Of a stretch of DNA of 40,593 bases, positions 23,614 to 32,505 are shown in pieces. Both the position numbers and the translations under genes were made by a program. The notes beneath the pieces were generated by a model that was given only the letters and a program-made list of their open reading frames with translations, was not told the origin of the DNA and ran no database searches. Source of the stretch: Alcaligenaceae bacterium (GTDB lineage Bacteria; Pseudomonadota; Gammaproteobacteria; Burkholderiales; Burkholderiaceae_B); NCBI GenBank assembly GCA_029263615.1, contig JAJUFT010000013.1, positions 1 through 40,593 of the forward strand. Reading direction: 5' to 3'. How positions within the stretch are numbered: the first letter of the stretch is position 1; the number at the start of each line of letters is the position of its first letter.

Positions 23614-25194
23614 ATGAAGTCCATCCGCAAGACCCTCGCCTTTACGGCGTTGGCTGCCACACTGTGTTTCTCTGCCGCTGCGCAGGCCCGTGATCTGGTC
23701 ATCGCCCTGAGGTCTGAACCGACCTCCATGGACCCGCAGTTCCACTCGCTCACGCCCAACACCCAGCTGTCGGAAACCATTTTCGATCCGCTCGTGCGTA
23801 CCGACAAGGTCGCCAAGCCTATTCCCTCGCTGGCCGAATCCTGGACGGTCGACGGCGACACCTGGACCTTCAATCTGCGCAAGGGCGTCAAGTTCTCCGA
23901 CGGCACGCCGTTCACCGCAGAAGACGTGGTCTTCACCTACGAACGGGTGCCCAAGGTGCCCAACAGCCCTTCGTCGTATGCGCTCTATCTGAGCAGCATC
24001 GACCGCCTCGAGGTCGTCGATCCGCACACGCTCAAGATCATCACCAAGGGCCCGTCGCCCGTGCTGCTGCCCAACCTGTCCATGGTGCCCATCATGTCTG
24101 CCAAGGCCGCGTCCGGGCCGGCGCCGGAAGGCAAGACGACGGTCGAACTGAACCGTGGCGATGGTCTGGTGGGAACCGGGCCCTACAAGTTCGTGTCCTG
24201 GAAGCGGGGCGCAGAGATCGTTCTCGAACGTAACGAGAATTACTGGGGTGAAGCCCCCGCGTGGGACCGCGTCATCTATCGTCCCATCACCAATCCGGCT
24301 GCCCGAGTGGCCGCCCTGCTGGCTGGCGACGTCGATCTGATCGAGGATCCACCCACCGACGACCTGCCCAAGCTCAAGGAAAACAAGAACCTGCACATCC
24401 AGGAAACGCCGTCGGTGCGCATCATCTACATTGCCCTGCTGCAGGGCGATGAAGTGCCCCCCGGCATGGAAGGCACCGATGGCAAGAACCCGCTCAACGA
24501 CCGCCGTGTGCGTGAGGCCCTTTCCCTGGCCATCGACCGTCAGAACATTGTCGACCGCGTGATGGGCGGCTCGGCAATGGCAGCGGGCAACCTCCTGGCC
24601 TATCCCGGGTTCGGTGCCTCTGAAAAGCATTCCAAGGCACCGGCCGCCGACCTCGAGCGCGCCAAGAAGTTGCTGGCAGAAGCGGGCTACCCGAACGGCT
24701 TCACCATGTCGCTGGGTTCGCCGGCCGGTCGTTACACCAATGATCAGCGCATTGCCCAGGTGGTGGCGGCCATGTGGGCCCGGCTCGGCGTGAAGGTCAA
24801 CGTCGACACCATGGCGCCTGCCGTGTTCTTCAAGCAGCGCAATGCCTTTGCCTTCAGCGCTTACTTGGCCGGCTGGGCGGCGTCTTCCGGCGAAATGCTC
24901 AACCCGCTGAACTCGCTGGTGGTCACCAAGCAACCCGAGCTGGGGCTGGGCACCACCAACTGGAGCCGCTACTCCAACCCCGAGGCCGACAAACTCGTGC
25001 TGGAAGCGTCGCGCACCATGGAAGAAGACAAGCGCGCCGCGCTGCTCGAGAAAGCCGCAGACATGATCATGGAAGATTACGGCATCCTGCCGCTGCAGTT
25101 CGAAATGTCCGTCTGGGCCATGAAGAAGGATATTCGTTACGAAGGTCGTGCCGACCAGATGACACTGGCGCAATACATGACGCCGGCCAACTGA
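23614..25194 (+). CDS. Peptide/oligopeptide-type ABC transporter substrate-binding protein
   Basis: A family 5 solute-binding protein (DppA/OppA type) of 526 residues that captures its ligand in the periplasm. It has a Sec signal peptide (KTLAFTALAATLCFSAAAQA), then RDLVIALRSEPTSMDPQFHS, the family motif LAESWTVDGDTWTFNLRKGV, FSDGTPFTAEDVVFTYERV, GTGPYKFVSW and NDRRVREALSLAIDRQNIV. The start ATG 23614 is preceded by GAAGGGG; an upstream in-frame ATG at 23572 would add residues with no signal-peptide character. The four following genes complete the importer. Ligand class is uncertain: family members take up peptides, opines, glutathione or nickel. The operon's last gene suggests an N-acylated amino compound. 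Confidence 0.94.
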   Translation: MKSIRKTLAFTALAATLCFSAAAQARDLVIALRSEPTSMDPQFHSLTPNTQLSETIFDPLVRTDKVAKPIPSLAESWTVDGDTWTFNLRKGVKFSDGTPFTAEDVVFTYERVPKVPNSPSSYALYLSSIDRLEVVDPHTLKIITKGPSPVLLPNLSMVPIMSAKAASGPAPEGKTTVELNRGDGLVGTGPYKFVSWKRGAEIVLERNENYWGEAPAWDRVIYRPITNPAARVAALLAGDVDLIEDPPTDDLPKLKENKNLHIQETPSVRIIYIALLQGDEVPPGMEGTDGKNPLNDRRVREALSLAIDRQNIVDRVMGGSAMAAGNLLAYPGFGASEKHSKAPAADLERAKKLLAEAGYPNGFTMSLGSPAGRYTNDQRIAQVVAAMWARLGVKVNVDTMAPAVFFKQRNAFAFSAYLAGWAASSGEMLNPLNSLVVTKQPELGLGTTNWSRYSNPEADKLVLEASRTMEEDKRAALLEKAADMIMEDYGILPLQFEMSVWAMKKDIRYEGRADQMTLAQYMTPAN

Positions 25195-25204
25195 GCACGC
25201 CAGC

Positions 25205-26179
25205 GTGATCGCCACCATTGTCCGCCGTCTGCTCCAGACGGGGCTGGTTGTCCTGATCATGTCCGCACTGGTGTTCGCCGGTCTGTATGTGATCGGCGAC
25301 CCGGTGCTCATGATGGCCAGCCCTGAAGCGACGGATCTCGAACGCGAGGCCATCCGTCGCAATCTGGGCCTGGACCGCCCGCTGTGGGAACAGTACATCA
25401 TCTTCCTGTCGAAGGCGGTCCAGCTCGATTTCGGCAACAGCTTCCTCACCGGCGAGTCGGCCATGCATCTCATTCTCGAGCGCATGCCGGCCACGCTGGA
25501 GCTGGCTACGCTGGCCATGTTCATCTCCATGGTGGTGGGCGTTCCGCTGGGCGTCTACGCCGGCCTGCGCCCGGAAAGCTTCCTGTCGCGCGGCATCATG
25601 TCCGGTTCCGTGCTGGGGTTCTCGCTGCCCAACTTCTGGGTGGGGCTGATGCTCATCATGCTGTTTGCCGTGATGCTGGGCTGGGTGCCGGCCGGCGGGC
25701 GGGGGCCGGTGGAAACCTTCGGGCCCATTCAGCTGAGCTTGTTCAACTGGGATGGCCTGCGCAGTCTGCTGCTGCCGGCGCTCACCATTGCCACGGCCAA
25801 GTGTGCGCTCATCATCCGGGTGACGCGGGCCGCCACCCGCGAGTGCCTGCCGCAGGACTACATCAAGTTCGCCCGCGCCAAGGGCCTGCATGAGCGGCGC
25901 GTGCTGGGCGTGCATCTGCTGAAGAACATCATGATTCCCATCGTCACCATCGGCGGGCTGGAATACGGTCAGGTCTTCGCCTTTGCGGTTGTCACCGAGA
26001 CCGTGTTCTCGTGGCCCGGCATGGGCAAGCTCCTCATCGATTCCATCGTCAACCTCGACCGTCCGGTGGTGGTGGCCTACCTCATGCTCACTGTCGTGTT
26101 TCTTGCCATGTTGAATCTGATCGTGGACATCGGCTACACCCTGCTTGATCCACGGGTGCGTCTGGGAGGGGCAGCATGA
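25205..26179 (+). CDS. Peptide-type ABC transporter permease (DppB-like)
   Basis: An inner-membrane permease of 324 residues with six hydrophobic segments. The N-terminal helix with a short periplasmic loop is typical of DppB, followed by the binding-protein-dependent transport domain. The EAA loop region is TRECLPQDYIKFARAKGLHE, which contacts the ATPase. The start is GTG at 25205, 10 nt after the binding-protein stop; no earlier ATG fits. Its last four bases overlap the next permease as ATGA. Confidence 0.95.
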   Translation: MIATIVRRLLQTGLVVLIMSALVFAGLYVIGDPVLMMASPEATDLEREAIRRNLGLDRPLWEQYIIFLSKAVQLDFGNSFLTGESAMHLILERMPATLELATLAMFISMVVGVPLGVYAGLRPESFLSRGIMSGSVLGFSLPNFWVGLMLIMLFAVMLGWVPAGGRGPVETFGPIQLSLFNWDGLRSLLLPALTIATAKCALIIRVTRAATRECLPQDYIKFARAKGLHERRVLGVHLLKNIMIPIVTIGGLEYGQVFAFAVVTETVFSWPGMGKLLIDSIVNLDRPVVVAYLMLTVVFLAMLNLIVDIGYTLLDPRVRLGGAA

Positions 26180-27114
26180 GTCGCGTTGCGCCGCCCGGTT
26201 CCATGCCGGTCGTGCCGGCCCATGTGCAGGCGCGGGCCGAGACCAGCCGCTGGCGGCGCTTCGTCGCCCAGTTCGTCACCAGCAAGGCGGCGGTGGTGTC
26301 CCTGCTGGTGCTGCTGCTGGCCATCGGGGCTGCGCTGCTGGCGCCCTGGCTTTCGCCTCAGAACCCCTACGATCTCGCTTCGCTGGACATTCTCGACGCC
26401 AAGCTGCCGCCGGGCAGCAAGAATTTCGACGGCAGCCTCACTTACTGGCTGGGTACGGACGGCCAGGCCCGCGATGTCCTGTCCGCCATCCTGTACGGCA
26501 TGCGCACCAGCCTGTTCGTGGGCTTCGTGTCGGTGACGGCGGCCTTCCTCATCGGGGCGGCGGTCGGCCTGATCGCTGCGTATTTTGGCGGCCGCATGGA
26601 CGCCTTCCTGATGCGGCTGGTCGACATGCAGCTGTCGTTTCCCTCGATTCTCGTCGCCCTGGTGTTGCTGGCCGCCTTGGGCAAGGGGGTGGACAAGGTC
26701 ATCATCGCGCTGATTGTCGTGCAGTGGGCCTACTTCGCCCGGGCGGCGCGCGCCGCAGCCATTGTCGAGCGCAACAAAGAATATGTGGAAGCGGCCCGCT
26801 GCATGGCCCTGAGCTGGCACCGCATCCTCTGGCGCCATGTGTTTCCCAACTGCATTCCCCCGCTCATGGTCATTGCCACCATCGATCTGGCCCACGCCAT
26901 TGCTCTGGAGGCCACGCTGTCCTTCCTGGGGGTGGGGGTTCCGGTCACCGAGCCCTCGCTGGGCATGTTGATTTCCAACGGTTTCGAATTCCTGATGTCG
27001 GGCACGTACTGGATCTGCTTCTTTCCCGGCATTGCCCTGGCCATCGTGGTGGTCTCGATCAATCTGGTCGGCGACCACCTGCGGGACATCCTCAATCCCC
27101 GCAACGAGGTCTGA
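26176..27114 (+). CDS. Peptide-type ABC transporter permease (DppC-like)
   Basis: Second inner-membrane permease of the importer, 312 residues. It has a long cytoplasmic N-terminus (about 1-35), a first helix ([20 protein letters not shown]), a DppC-type periplasmic loop ending in [19 protein letters not shown], and the transport domain. The EAA loop is [20 protein letters not shown]. It pairs with the DppB-like subunit to form the channel. The ATG at 26176 overlaps the upstream stop codon; the next gene starts 2 nt after this one stops. Confidence 0.95.
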   Translation: MSRVAPPGSMPVVPAHVQARAETSRWRRFVAQFVTSKAAVVSLLVLLLAIGAALLAPWLSPQNPYDLASLDILDAKLPPGSKNFDGSLTYWLGTDGQARDVLSAILYGMRTSLFVGFVSVTAAFLIGAAVGLIAAYFGGRMDAFLMRLVDMQLSFPSILVALVLLAALGKGVDKVIIALIVVQWAYFARAARAAAIVERNKEYVEAARCMALSWHRILWRHVFPNCIPPLMVIATIDLAHAIALEATLSFLGVGVPVTEPSLGMLISNGFEFLMSGTYWICFFPGIALAIVVVSINLVGDHLRDILNPRNEV

Positions 27115-27116
27115 CC

Positions 27117-28115
27117 ATGACGACTGCGAGCAACATGAATGGGTCCGACGACCTCCTGCTGGATGTCCAGGGTCTGCGGACATGGTTCCACACCCGTGAC
27201 GGGGTGGTGAAGGCCGTCGATGGGGTGTCCCTGCAGCTGCGGCGCGGGGAAATCCTCGGTCTGGTAGGCGAATCGGGTTCCGGCAAGAGCGTCACCGGCT
27301 TTTCCATCATGGGGCTGGTGGGGGAACGCGGCAAGGTGCAGGCCGACCGCATGGTGTTCGACGGACAGGACCTGACCCGGGTCTCGGCCGAACAAATGCG
27401 TGATCTGCGGGGCAATCGGCTGGCGATGATCTTTCAGGATCCCATGATGACGCTCAACCCCACCTTGCGCATCGACACCCAGATGGTGGAAGCCGTGCTC
27501 GCCCACCAGCGGGTGTCGCGCCGCGCGGCCCGGGATCGCTCACTCGAAGTGCTGCGCATGGTGGGCATTCCCGCCCCGGAAGCGCGCCTCAAGGCGTATC
27601 CGCACCACCTCTCCGGCGGCATGCGGCAGCGCATCGCCATCGCCATTGCCCTGCTGAACTCGCCCCGACTCATCATCGCCGACGAACCGACGACCGCACT
27701 GGACGTCACCATCCAGGGGCAGATTCTCTACGAGGTTCAGAAACTCTGTCGCGAGATGGGCACCGCCCTGATCTGGATCACCCATGACCTGGCCCTGGTG
27801 TCGGGTCTGGCCGATCGCATGGCGGTGATGTACGCCGGTCGCATTGTGGAATCCACCTCGACCGAGGCCCTGATCGAGCGGCCCATGCACCCCTATACGC
27901 ATGGGCTGATGGCGTCCATCCCGTCGCTGGGCACGCGCGGCCAGCCTCTGTTCCAGATTCCGGGCTCCACACCGTCGCTGCTGCATCTGCCGCCCGGTTG
28001 CCCCTTTCGCAACCGGTGTTATCGGGCGGACGCTCAGTGCGAGGAAGCCCCGGCCCTGATGCCGGTGGCGGAAGATCATCTCGTCAGTTGCTGGCACAGC
28101 GGAGAACGGACATGA
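27117..28115 (+). CDS. Peptide-type ABC transporter ATPase (DppD-like)
   Basis: Cytoplasmic ATPase subunit, 332 residues. Walker A is [14 protein letters not shown] (about 48-61), the Q-loop is [12 protein letters not shown], the signature [12 protein letters not shown], Walker [13 protein letters not shown], and the switch His lies in WITHDLAL. The C-terminal oligopeptide-transporter extension ([19 protein letters not shown]) with its cysteines, which ligate an iron-sulfur cluster in some DppD homologues, is present. The start ATG is 2 nt after the DppC stop. An in-frame extension far upstream runs through the permease gene in another frame and is not used. It ends with an ATGA overlap with the next ATPase. 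Confidence 0.96.
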   Translation: MTTASNMNGSDDLLLDVQGLRTWFHTRDGVVKAVDGVSLQLRRGEILGLVGESGSGKSVTGFSIMGLVGERGKVQADRMVFDGQDLTRVSAEQMRDLRGNRLAMIFQDPMMTLNPTLRIDTQMVEAVLAHQRVSRRAARDRSLEVLRMVGIPAPEARLKAYPHHLSGGMRQRIAIAIALLNSPRLIIADEPTTALDVTIQGQILYEVQKLCREMGTALIWITHDLALVSGLADRMAVMYAGRIVESTSTEALIERPMHPYTHGLMASIPSLGTRGQPLFQIPGSTPSLLHLPPGCPFRNRCYRADAQCEEAPALMPVAEDHLVSCWHSGERT

Positions 28116-29254
28116 GCATCCCTGCGCAAGCCACTTCGGCCAACGTGCACCCTGCCACGGCCGTGCGTTCCGTTCCCCCCGGTGCCGAGCCGCCCATCAT
28201 GCGGGTGGAAGGTCTCAGGCGCGACTACGTGCAACCCTCGGATTTCATCGATTTCATTGGCCGCAAGCTGCGCGGCCGGGGCAAACCTCCTCCTGTGCAG
28301 GCGGTCATGGGCGTCGATCTGGACATCCGGCACGGCGAAGTGCTGGCTGTGGTGGGGGAATCCGGCTGCGGCAAGACCACGCTGGGGCGCATGCTCACGG
28401 GCATCATCCCTCCCACGGGGGGCCGCGTTTTCTACAAGGGTCGCGACATTGCCCAGCTGTCGGGCGCGGCCCGGCGCGAATACGACCTCGCGGTGCAGAT
28501 GATCTTTCAGGATCCGTTCTCATCGCTCAACCCGCGCCTGCGGGTCGGGGACATCATCGGCGAAGCCCCCATGGTGCACGGGCTGGTCAGCCGGGCCGAG
28601 CGCGACGACTATGTCTGCGAGCTGCTGCGCAAGGTCGGGCTCGACCCCGACTACCGCGAGCGCTATCCTCACCAGTTCTCCGGCGGCCAGCGTCAGCGGG
28701 TGGGAGTGGCACGTGCCCTGGCGCTGAAGCCGTCCATCATTGTCTGCGACGAGGCCGTGGCCGCCCTCGATGTGTCCATCCAGGCCCAGGTGCTCAACCT
28801 CTTCATGGAGCTGCGGCGCGATTTCGACCTGACCTACGTCTTCATCAGCCACAACCTTGGGGTGGTCAGCCACATTTCCGACCGCGTCGCCATCATGTAT
28901 CTGGGGCGGGTGGTCGAGCTGGCCGATACCGAGGAAATCTTTGCCCGTGCCAATCACCCCTACACCCAGGCCCTGCTCAAGGAACTTCCCGTGCTGTCGG
29001 CCGGCAAGCGCCGTTTTGACCCGATTGCCGGTGAACTGCCGTCGCCCGCCAACCCTCCGGCCGGCTGCGCCTTTCATCCCCGCTGCCCGATGGCCATGGC
29101 AAAATGTCGCGCCGAGCGCCCTGAACTCAGGGAAATCGCCCCGGCGCACTGGAGCGCCTGCCATCTGAACGAGGTGGCCGATTCGGCCCGCATTGCGGCG
29201 GGCACGCCGGTCGCTGGCACGGGTGAGCCTGCCACCTCTACGGAGATTGCCTGA
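28112..29254 (+). CDS. Peptide-type ABC transporter ATPase (DppF-like)
   Basis: Second ATPase subunit, 380 residues, forming a heterodimer with the DppD-like protein. Motifs seen: Walker A VVGESGCGKTTLGRM, Q-loop MIFQDPFSSLNP, signature FSGGQRQRVGVARAL, Walker B IIVCDEAVAALD and switch FISHNLGVV, then the oligopeptide C-terminal domain with GCAFHPRCPMAMAKC. Walker B carries EAVAALD where most relatives have EPTSALD or EPVSALD, a minor variation that keeps the catalytic Glu. An N-terminal extension of about 30 residues precedes the domain. It overlaps the amidohydrolase gene by one base (TGATG). Confidence 0.95.
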   Translation: MSIPAQATSANVHPATAVRSVPPGAEPPIMRVEGLRRDYVQPSDFIDFIGRKLRGRGKPPPVQAVMGVDLDIRHGEVLAVVGESGCGKTTLGRMLTGIIPPTGGRVFYKGRDIAQLSGAARREYDLAVQMIFQDPFSSLNPRLRVGDIIGEAPMVHGLVSRAERDDYVCELLRKVGLDPDYRERYPHQFSGGQRQRVGVARALALKPSIIVCDEAVAALDVSIQAQVLNLFMELRRDFDLTYVFISHNLGVVSHISDRVAIMYLGRVVELADTEEIFARANHPYTQALLKELPVLSAGKRRFDPIAGELPSPANPPAGCAFHPRCPMAMAKCRAERPELREIAPAHWSACHLNEVADSARIAAGTPVAGTGEPATSTEIA

Positions 29255-30114
29255 TGAAATTCGCCGACTCGGACTTCGAGCCTTACCGCCTGCTCCTGCC
29301 TGAGGCAGACGCCATTCCCCTGGTGTGTGATTCCCCACACAGCGGCAGCATCTACCCACAGGATTTCGACACCGTGTTGCCGGCGTCCATTCTCCGTGCG
29401 GCGGAAGATGCCTATGTCGACGAGCTCTGGGGAGCCGTGCCGCGCCATGGGGGCACCCTGCTCTGCGCCGAGTTTCCGCGCAGTTACATCGACGTGAACC
29501 GCGAGCTCGACGACATCGACCCGAACATTCTGGCCGAGCCCTGGACCAGCGAGGTCAGGCCCACTGAAAAATCCCGTCTCGGCTACGGCCTGTTCTGGCA
29601 CAACCTGGATGGCCACGCCATGTACGACCGCAAGTTGTGGGTGGGTGAGCTCGAAAATCGCATCAGCAGCTATTACGAACCCTATCATCGAGAGCTCTGG
29701 AAACAGATCGATCTGGCCATGGAGCGCTTCGGCATGGTCTGGCATCTGAACCTGCATTCGATGCCCTCGAACTCTTATGCGCTGATGCAGCAGTCCGGCG
29801 ACAAGCAGCTGGCCGACTTCGTGCTGGGCGACCGCGATGGCACGACCTGCGATCCCACCCTCACGGGCATCATCGAAGACTTCCTCACGGAGCGTGGCTA
29901 CAGTGTGGCCCGCAACGACCCCTTCAAGGGGGTGGCGCTGGTGGCCCGGGTCGGCCAGCCGGCCGAGCGCCGTCACAGCCTGCAGATAGAAATCAACCGC
30001 AAGCTCTACATGGATGAAACCGACTTCGAGAAGACGGCAGGCTTCGCCACCCTGCAGCGCGACCTCGACGGGCTCCAGGCACACCTGAGGGATTTCATTC
30101 GGAGCCTGATGTAG
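29254..30114 (+). CDS. N-formylglutamate amidohydrolase-family enzyme
   Basis: A 286-residue zinc-dependent amidohydrolase (FGase/HutG family). Family features are CDSPHSGSIYP near residue 25 (likely metal ligand His29), the acidic EDAYVDELW, the signature FPRSYIDVNRELDDIDP (80-83 Asp-Val-Asn-Arg) and WHLNLHSMPS (metal-binding His). Known members hydrolyse N-formylglutamate in histidine degradation or other N-acyl amino acids. No hut genes are present here and the gene ends a peptide-transporter operon, so the natural substrate is more likely whatever the transporter imports. It is coupled to the DppF-like gene and its last 20 nt overlap the convergent RpiR-type gene. Confidence 0.9.
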   Translation: MKFADSDFEPYRLLLPEADAIPLVCDSPHSGSIYPQDFDTVLPASILRAAEDAYVDELWGAVPRHGGTLLCAEFPRSYIDVNRELDDIDPNILAEPWTSEVRPTEKSRLGYGLFWHNLDGHAMYDRKLWVGELENRISSYYEPYHRELWKQIDLAMERFGMVWHLNLHSMPSNSYALMQQSGDKQLADFVLGDRDGTTCDPTLTGIIEDFLTERGYSVARNDPFKGVALVARVGQPAERRHSLQIEINRKLYMDETDFEKTAGFATLQRDLDGLQAHLRDFIRSLM

Positions 30115-31000
30115 AGGCCTCCGGGCCCAGATACGCCCCGCTGCGATGCAGCTGGTCTTCGGCGGCGCCCAGTGCCTCGATGGCATGGCGGCCCGCCTTG
30201 CTCAGCAGCTGGCTGGCCAGGGCTTCCACCAGGGCCAGCGCGGCGGCGGAAGAGGGGAAGAAACCGGCCGTTTCCGTAGAAAACAGCAGCGTGACTTCGG
30301 CGGCGCGCGCCAGGGGCGCGAGCTTGCTGTCGCACAGGGCCACGATGCGGCATCCGCGCTCCCGTGCTGCTTCCGCCACCCGCAGGCCTTCTCGGGAGTA
30401 GGGGGCAAAGCCGATCAACACCACGGCATCGGTCGGCTGCAAGGCGCGCAGTTCCATTTCCAGCAGACCGGCATCGCCCCGCAACAGGGTGACGGAATTG
30501 CGAAACAGCCGGTACAGATAGTGGAGCGTGTGGGCGGCGGCATACGAGGCCCGGAATCCGGCCACGTGCACATGGCGGGCGCGCTGCAGAATGCGCACGG
30601 CTTCGGGCAGGGCCTCGCCGTTGTGCTCTTCCACAAAATTCAAGTTGCCGACCTGGGCCGCCACATGCCGGCTCAGGGCACTGCGGCTGTTGCGCCTGCG
30701 CATGACGTCCTGGGCCTGTTCCGCATAGCGCCGAGGGGGGCGCTGCATGCCGCGGATGAACACCTGGCGCATGTCTTCCCAGCCTTCGTACCCCAATGAC
30801 TTGACCAGCCTGACCAGGGTGGCCGGCTGCACCCCGGCGCCGGCGGCAATGCTGCGCATCGACTGCACGGGCACCTCGTCGGGGTGGTCGATGAGATGAC
30901 GCGCGCCGATCTGGAACTGGGGGCTCATGTCGGGGAAGCGATCCCGGATCAGGCCCACCAGGCCGTCGAAGCTGCGGGGAGGGTGTGGCTTCTTTGCCAT
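30095..31000 (-). CDS. RpiR/MurR-family transcriptional regulator
   Basis: A 301-residue regulator with an N-terminal RpiR-type helix-turn-helix (about 15-85, with MRSIAAGAGVQPATLVRLVK as the DNA-reading part) and a C-terminal SIS domain (about 130-260, VHVAGFRASYAAAHTLHY and VVLIGFAPYSREGLRVAEAA). SIS domains bind phosphosugars in many relatives, but RpiR members also control amino-compound catabolism. It is divergent from the aminotransferase across a 104-bp gap that holds repeated GAGGAT elements, and convergent with the transporter-amidohydrolase operon. It is the most likely regulator of both; the direction of control is unknown. Confidence 0.93.
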   Translation of the reverse strand: MAKKPHPPRSFDGLVGLIRDRFPDMSPQFQIGARHLIDHPDEVPVQSMRSIAAGAGVQPATLVRLVKSLGYEGWEDMRQVFIRGMQRPPRRYAEQAQDVMRRRNSRSALSRHVAAQVGNLNFVEEHNGEALPEAVRILQRARHVHVAGFRASYAAAHTLHYLYRLFRNSVTLLRGDAGLLEMELRALQPTDAVVLIGFAPYSREGLRVAEAARERGCRIVALCDSKLAPLARAAEVTLLFSTETAGFFPSSAAALALVEALASQLLSKAGRHAIEALGAAEDQLHRSGAYLGPEASTSGSE

Positions 31001-31020
31001 GGTCGGGTCGCAAAAAAGGG

Positions 31021-31103
31021 TAGAGGATAACGGAGGATCTTGCTTCGGGTGTTGCGAGAGTATAGATTAATGAAACACTTGTTGAATCCTCTACGGTAGA
31101 TTC
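31021..31103. promoter_or_regulatory. Divergent promoter/operator region, RpiR-type regulator and aminotransferase
   Basis: GAGGAT occurs at 31023-31028 and again one helical turn later at 31033-31038. The inverted form ATCCTC is at 31086-31091; the outer copies extend to the perfect 8-bp pair TAGAGGAT (31021-31028) and ATCCTCTA (31086-31093). Next to the aminotransferase start, GAATC-N10-GATTC spans 31084-31103. On the minus strand, TATACT (31064-31059) is a likely -10 element for the regulator; on the plus strand, TATAGA (31061-31066) overlaps it. The region looks like an operator for the divergent RpiR protein, possibly with DNA looping. Confidence 0.45.
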
Positions 31104-31104
31104 C

Positions 31105-32430
31105 ATGACTCACGTTTTTCATCGCAACCCCAAGCAGACACTCGAATATGCCGTGCGAGGAGAAGGCATCCGCCTGTTCGACCAGCACGGCCGCGCCTAC
31201 ATCGATGCATCGGGTGGCGCTGCGGTCTCCTGCCTGGGCCACGGCCATCCGGACGTCATCCGCGCCATCAAACAGCAACTGGACGAAGTCGCATACGCTC
31301 ACTCGTCCTTCTTCACCACCGAGGCCTGTGAAACGCTGGCCGACTTCCTGGCGGAACGGGCCCCCGGCGACCTGAACCACATCTACTTCGTCTCGGGCGG
31401 CTCCGAGGCGGTCGAAGCCGCGCTCAAGCTGGCCCGCCAGTATTTCGTTGAAAAAGGTCAGCCCACACGCCGGCACTTCATCGCGCGCCGTCAGAGCTAC
31501 CATGGCAACACCCTGGGCGCGCTGGCCATTGGCGGCAACGTGTGGCGGCGCGAACCGTTTCTTCCGCTGCTGGTGCCGGCGCATCACGTTTCGCCCTGCT
31601 ACGCCTACCGCGATCAGCGTGCGGATGAAAGCGCCGAGCAATATGCCCAGCGCCTGGCCGACGAACTGGATGCAAAGATTCGCGAACTGGGCCCGGAAAA
31701 CGTCGCCGCGTTCGTGGCCGAAACCGTCGTGGGTGCCACCGCCGGCGTGCTGACGCCCGTGGGCGGTTACCTCAAGCGGGTGCGTGAAGTTTGCGACCAC
31801 CACGGCGTGTTGCTTATTCTGGATGAGGTGATGTCGGGCATGGGCCGCACCGGGCATCTGTTTGCCTGCGCGGAAGACGATGTGGTGCCCGACATCCTTA
31901 CCATCGCCAAGGGGTTGGGCGCCGGCTATCAGCCGATTGGCGCCATGGTGGCCAGCAGCCGCATCTACGACACCATCGTCGCAGGCAGCGGCTACTTTCA
32001 GCACGGCCACACCTATATGGGGCATGCCACCGCCTGCGCCGCAGCGCTGGCCGTGCAGCGCGTGATCGAACGCGACCACCTGCTCGAGAATGTCCGGGCG
32101 CGGGGCGAACAGTTGCGCGCCTCCCTGCGGCGTGAACTGGGTGAGCACCCCAATGTGGGCGACATCCGCGGTCGTGGTCTGTTCGTAGGGGTGGAGTTCG
32201 TGGCCGATCGCGACACCAAGGCGCCGCTGGATCCGGCCCTGCGCACCCATGTGCAGCTCAAGAAGGTGGCCATGGAAAACGGGCTGATGATCTACCCGTC
32301 GGGCGGCACCGTGGATGGGTCGCAGGGTGATCATGTGCTGCTCGCGCCGCCCTTCATCTGCAGCGAGGCAGACATCGAGGAGATCGTGGCAAAGCTGGTC
32401 ACCACGGTGAACCGCGTGCTTCACGTTTGA
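31105..32430 (+). CDS. Class III PLP aminotransferase (omega-amino/aspartate family)
   Basis: A 441-residue fold type I, class III aminotransferase. It shows IDASGGAAVSCLGHGHPDVI, the phosphate-binding FVSGGSEAVEAALKLARQY, QSYHGNTLGALAIGG, the PLP-ring Asp in LLILDEVMSGMGRTG, and the Schiff-base Lys in LTIAKGLGAGYQPIGAM. The family includes enzymes for omega-amino acids, diamines and beta-alanine; the amino donor cannot be assigned. Divergent pairing with the RpiR regulator and closeness to the transporter-amidohydrolase operon suggest that it acts on the amino compound released after import and deacylation. Length and motifs are normal. No ribosome-binding site is obvious close to the ATG. 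Confidence 0.92.
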   Translation: MTHVFHRNPKQTLEYAVRGEGIRLFDQHGRAYIDASGGAAVSCLGHGHPDVIRAIKQQLDEVAYAHSSFFTTEACETLADFLAERAPGDLNHIYFVSGGSEAVEAALKLARQYFVEKGQPTRRHFIARRQSYHGNTLGALAIGGNVWRREPFLPLLVPAHHVSPCYAYRDQRADESAEQYAQRLADELDAKIRELGPENVAAFVAETVVGATAGVLTPVGGYLKRVREVCDHHGVLLILDEVMSGMGRTGHLFACAEDDVVPDILTIAKGLGAGYQPIGAMVASSRIYDTIVAGSGYFQHGHTYMGHATACAAALAVQRVIERDHLLENVRARGEQLRASLRRELGEHPNVGDIRGRGLFVGVEFVADRDTKAPLDPALRTHVQLKKVAMENGLMIYPSGGTVDGSQGDHVLLAPPFICSEADIEEIVAKLVTTVNRVLHV

Positions 32431-32505
32431 GCCTTGGGTCGGCCGGCACCGGGTCATGGCCCGGGTCGGCCTTCGTGGCCTTTGTCCCCCCGGCAGGCAG
32501 CCAGC

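Noticed and set aside
23563..25530. 655-residue open frame on the minus strand opposite the binding-protein gene
   Set aside because: It mirrors a clear SBP_bac_5 protein with signal peptide and motifs on the plus strand; its own translation has low-complexity His/Gly/Arg composition typical of antisense frames in high-GC DNA.
26145..28115. Reading the DppD-like ATPase as a 656-residue fusion starting at 26145
   Set aside because: The first half runs out of frame through the DppC-like permease and has no motifs; real homology starts at the ATG at 27117.
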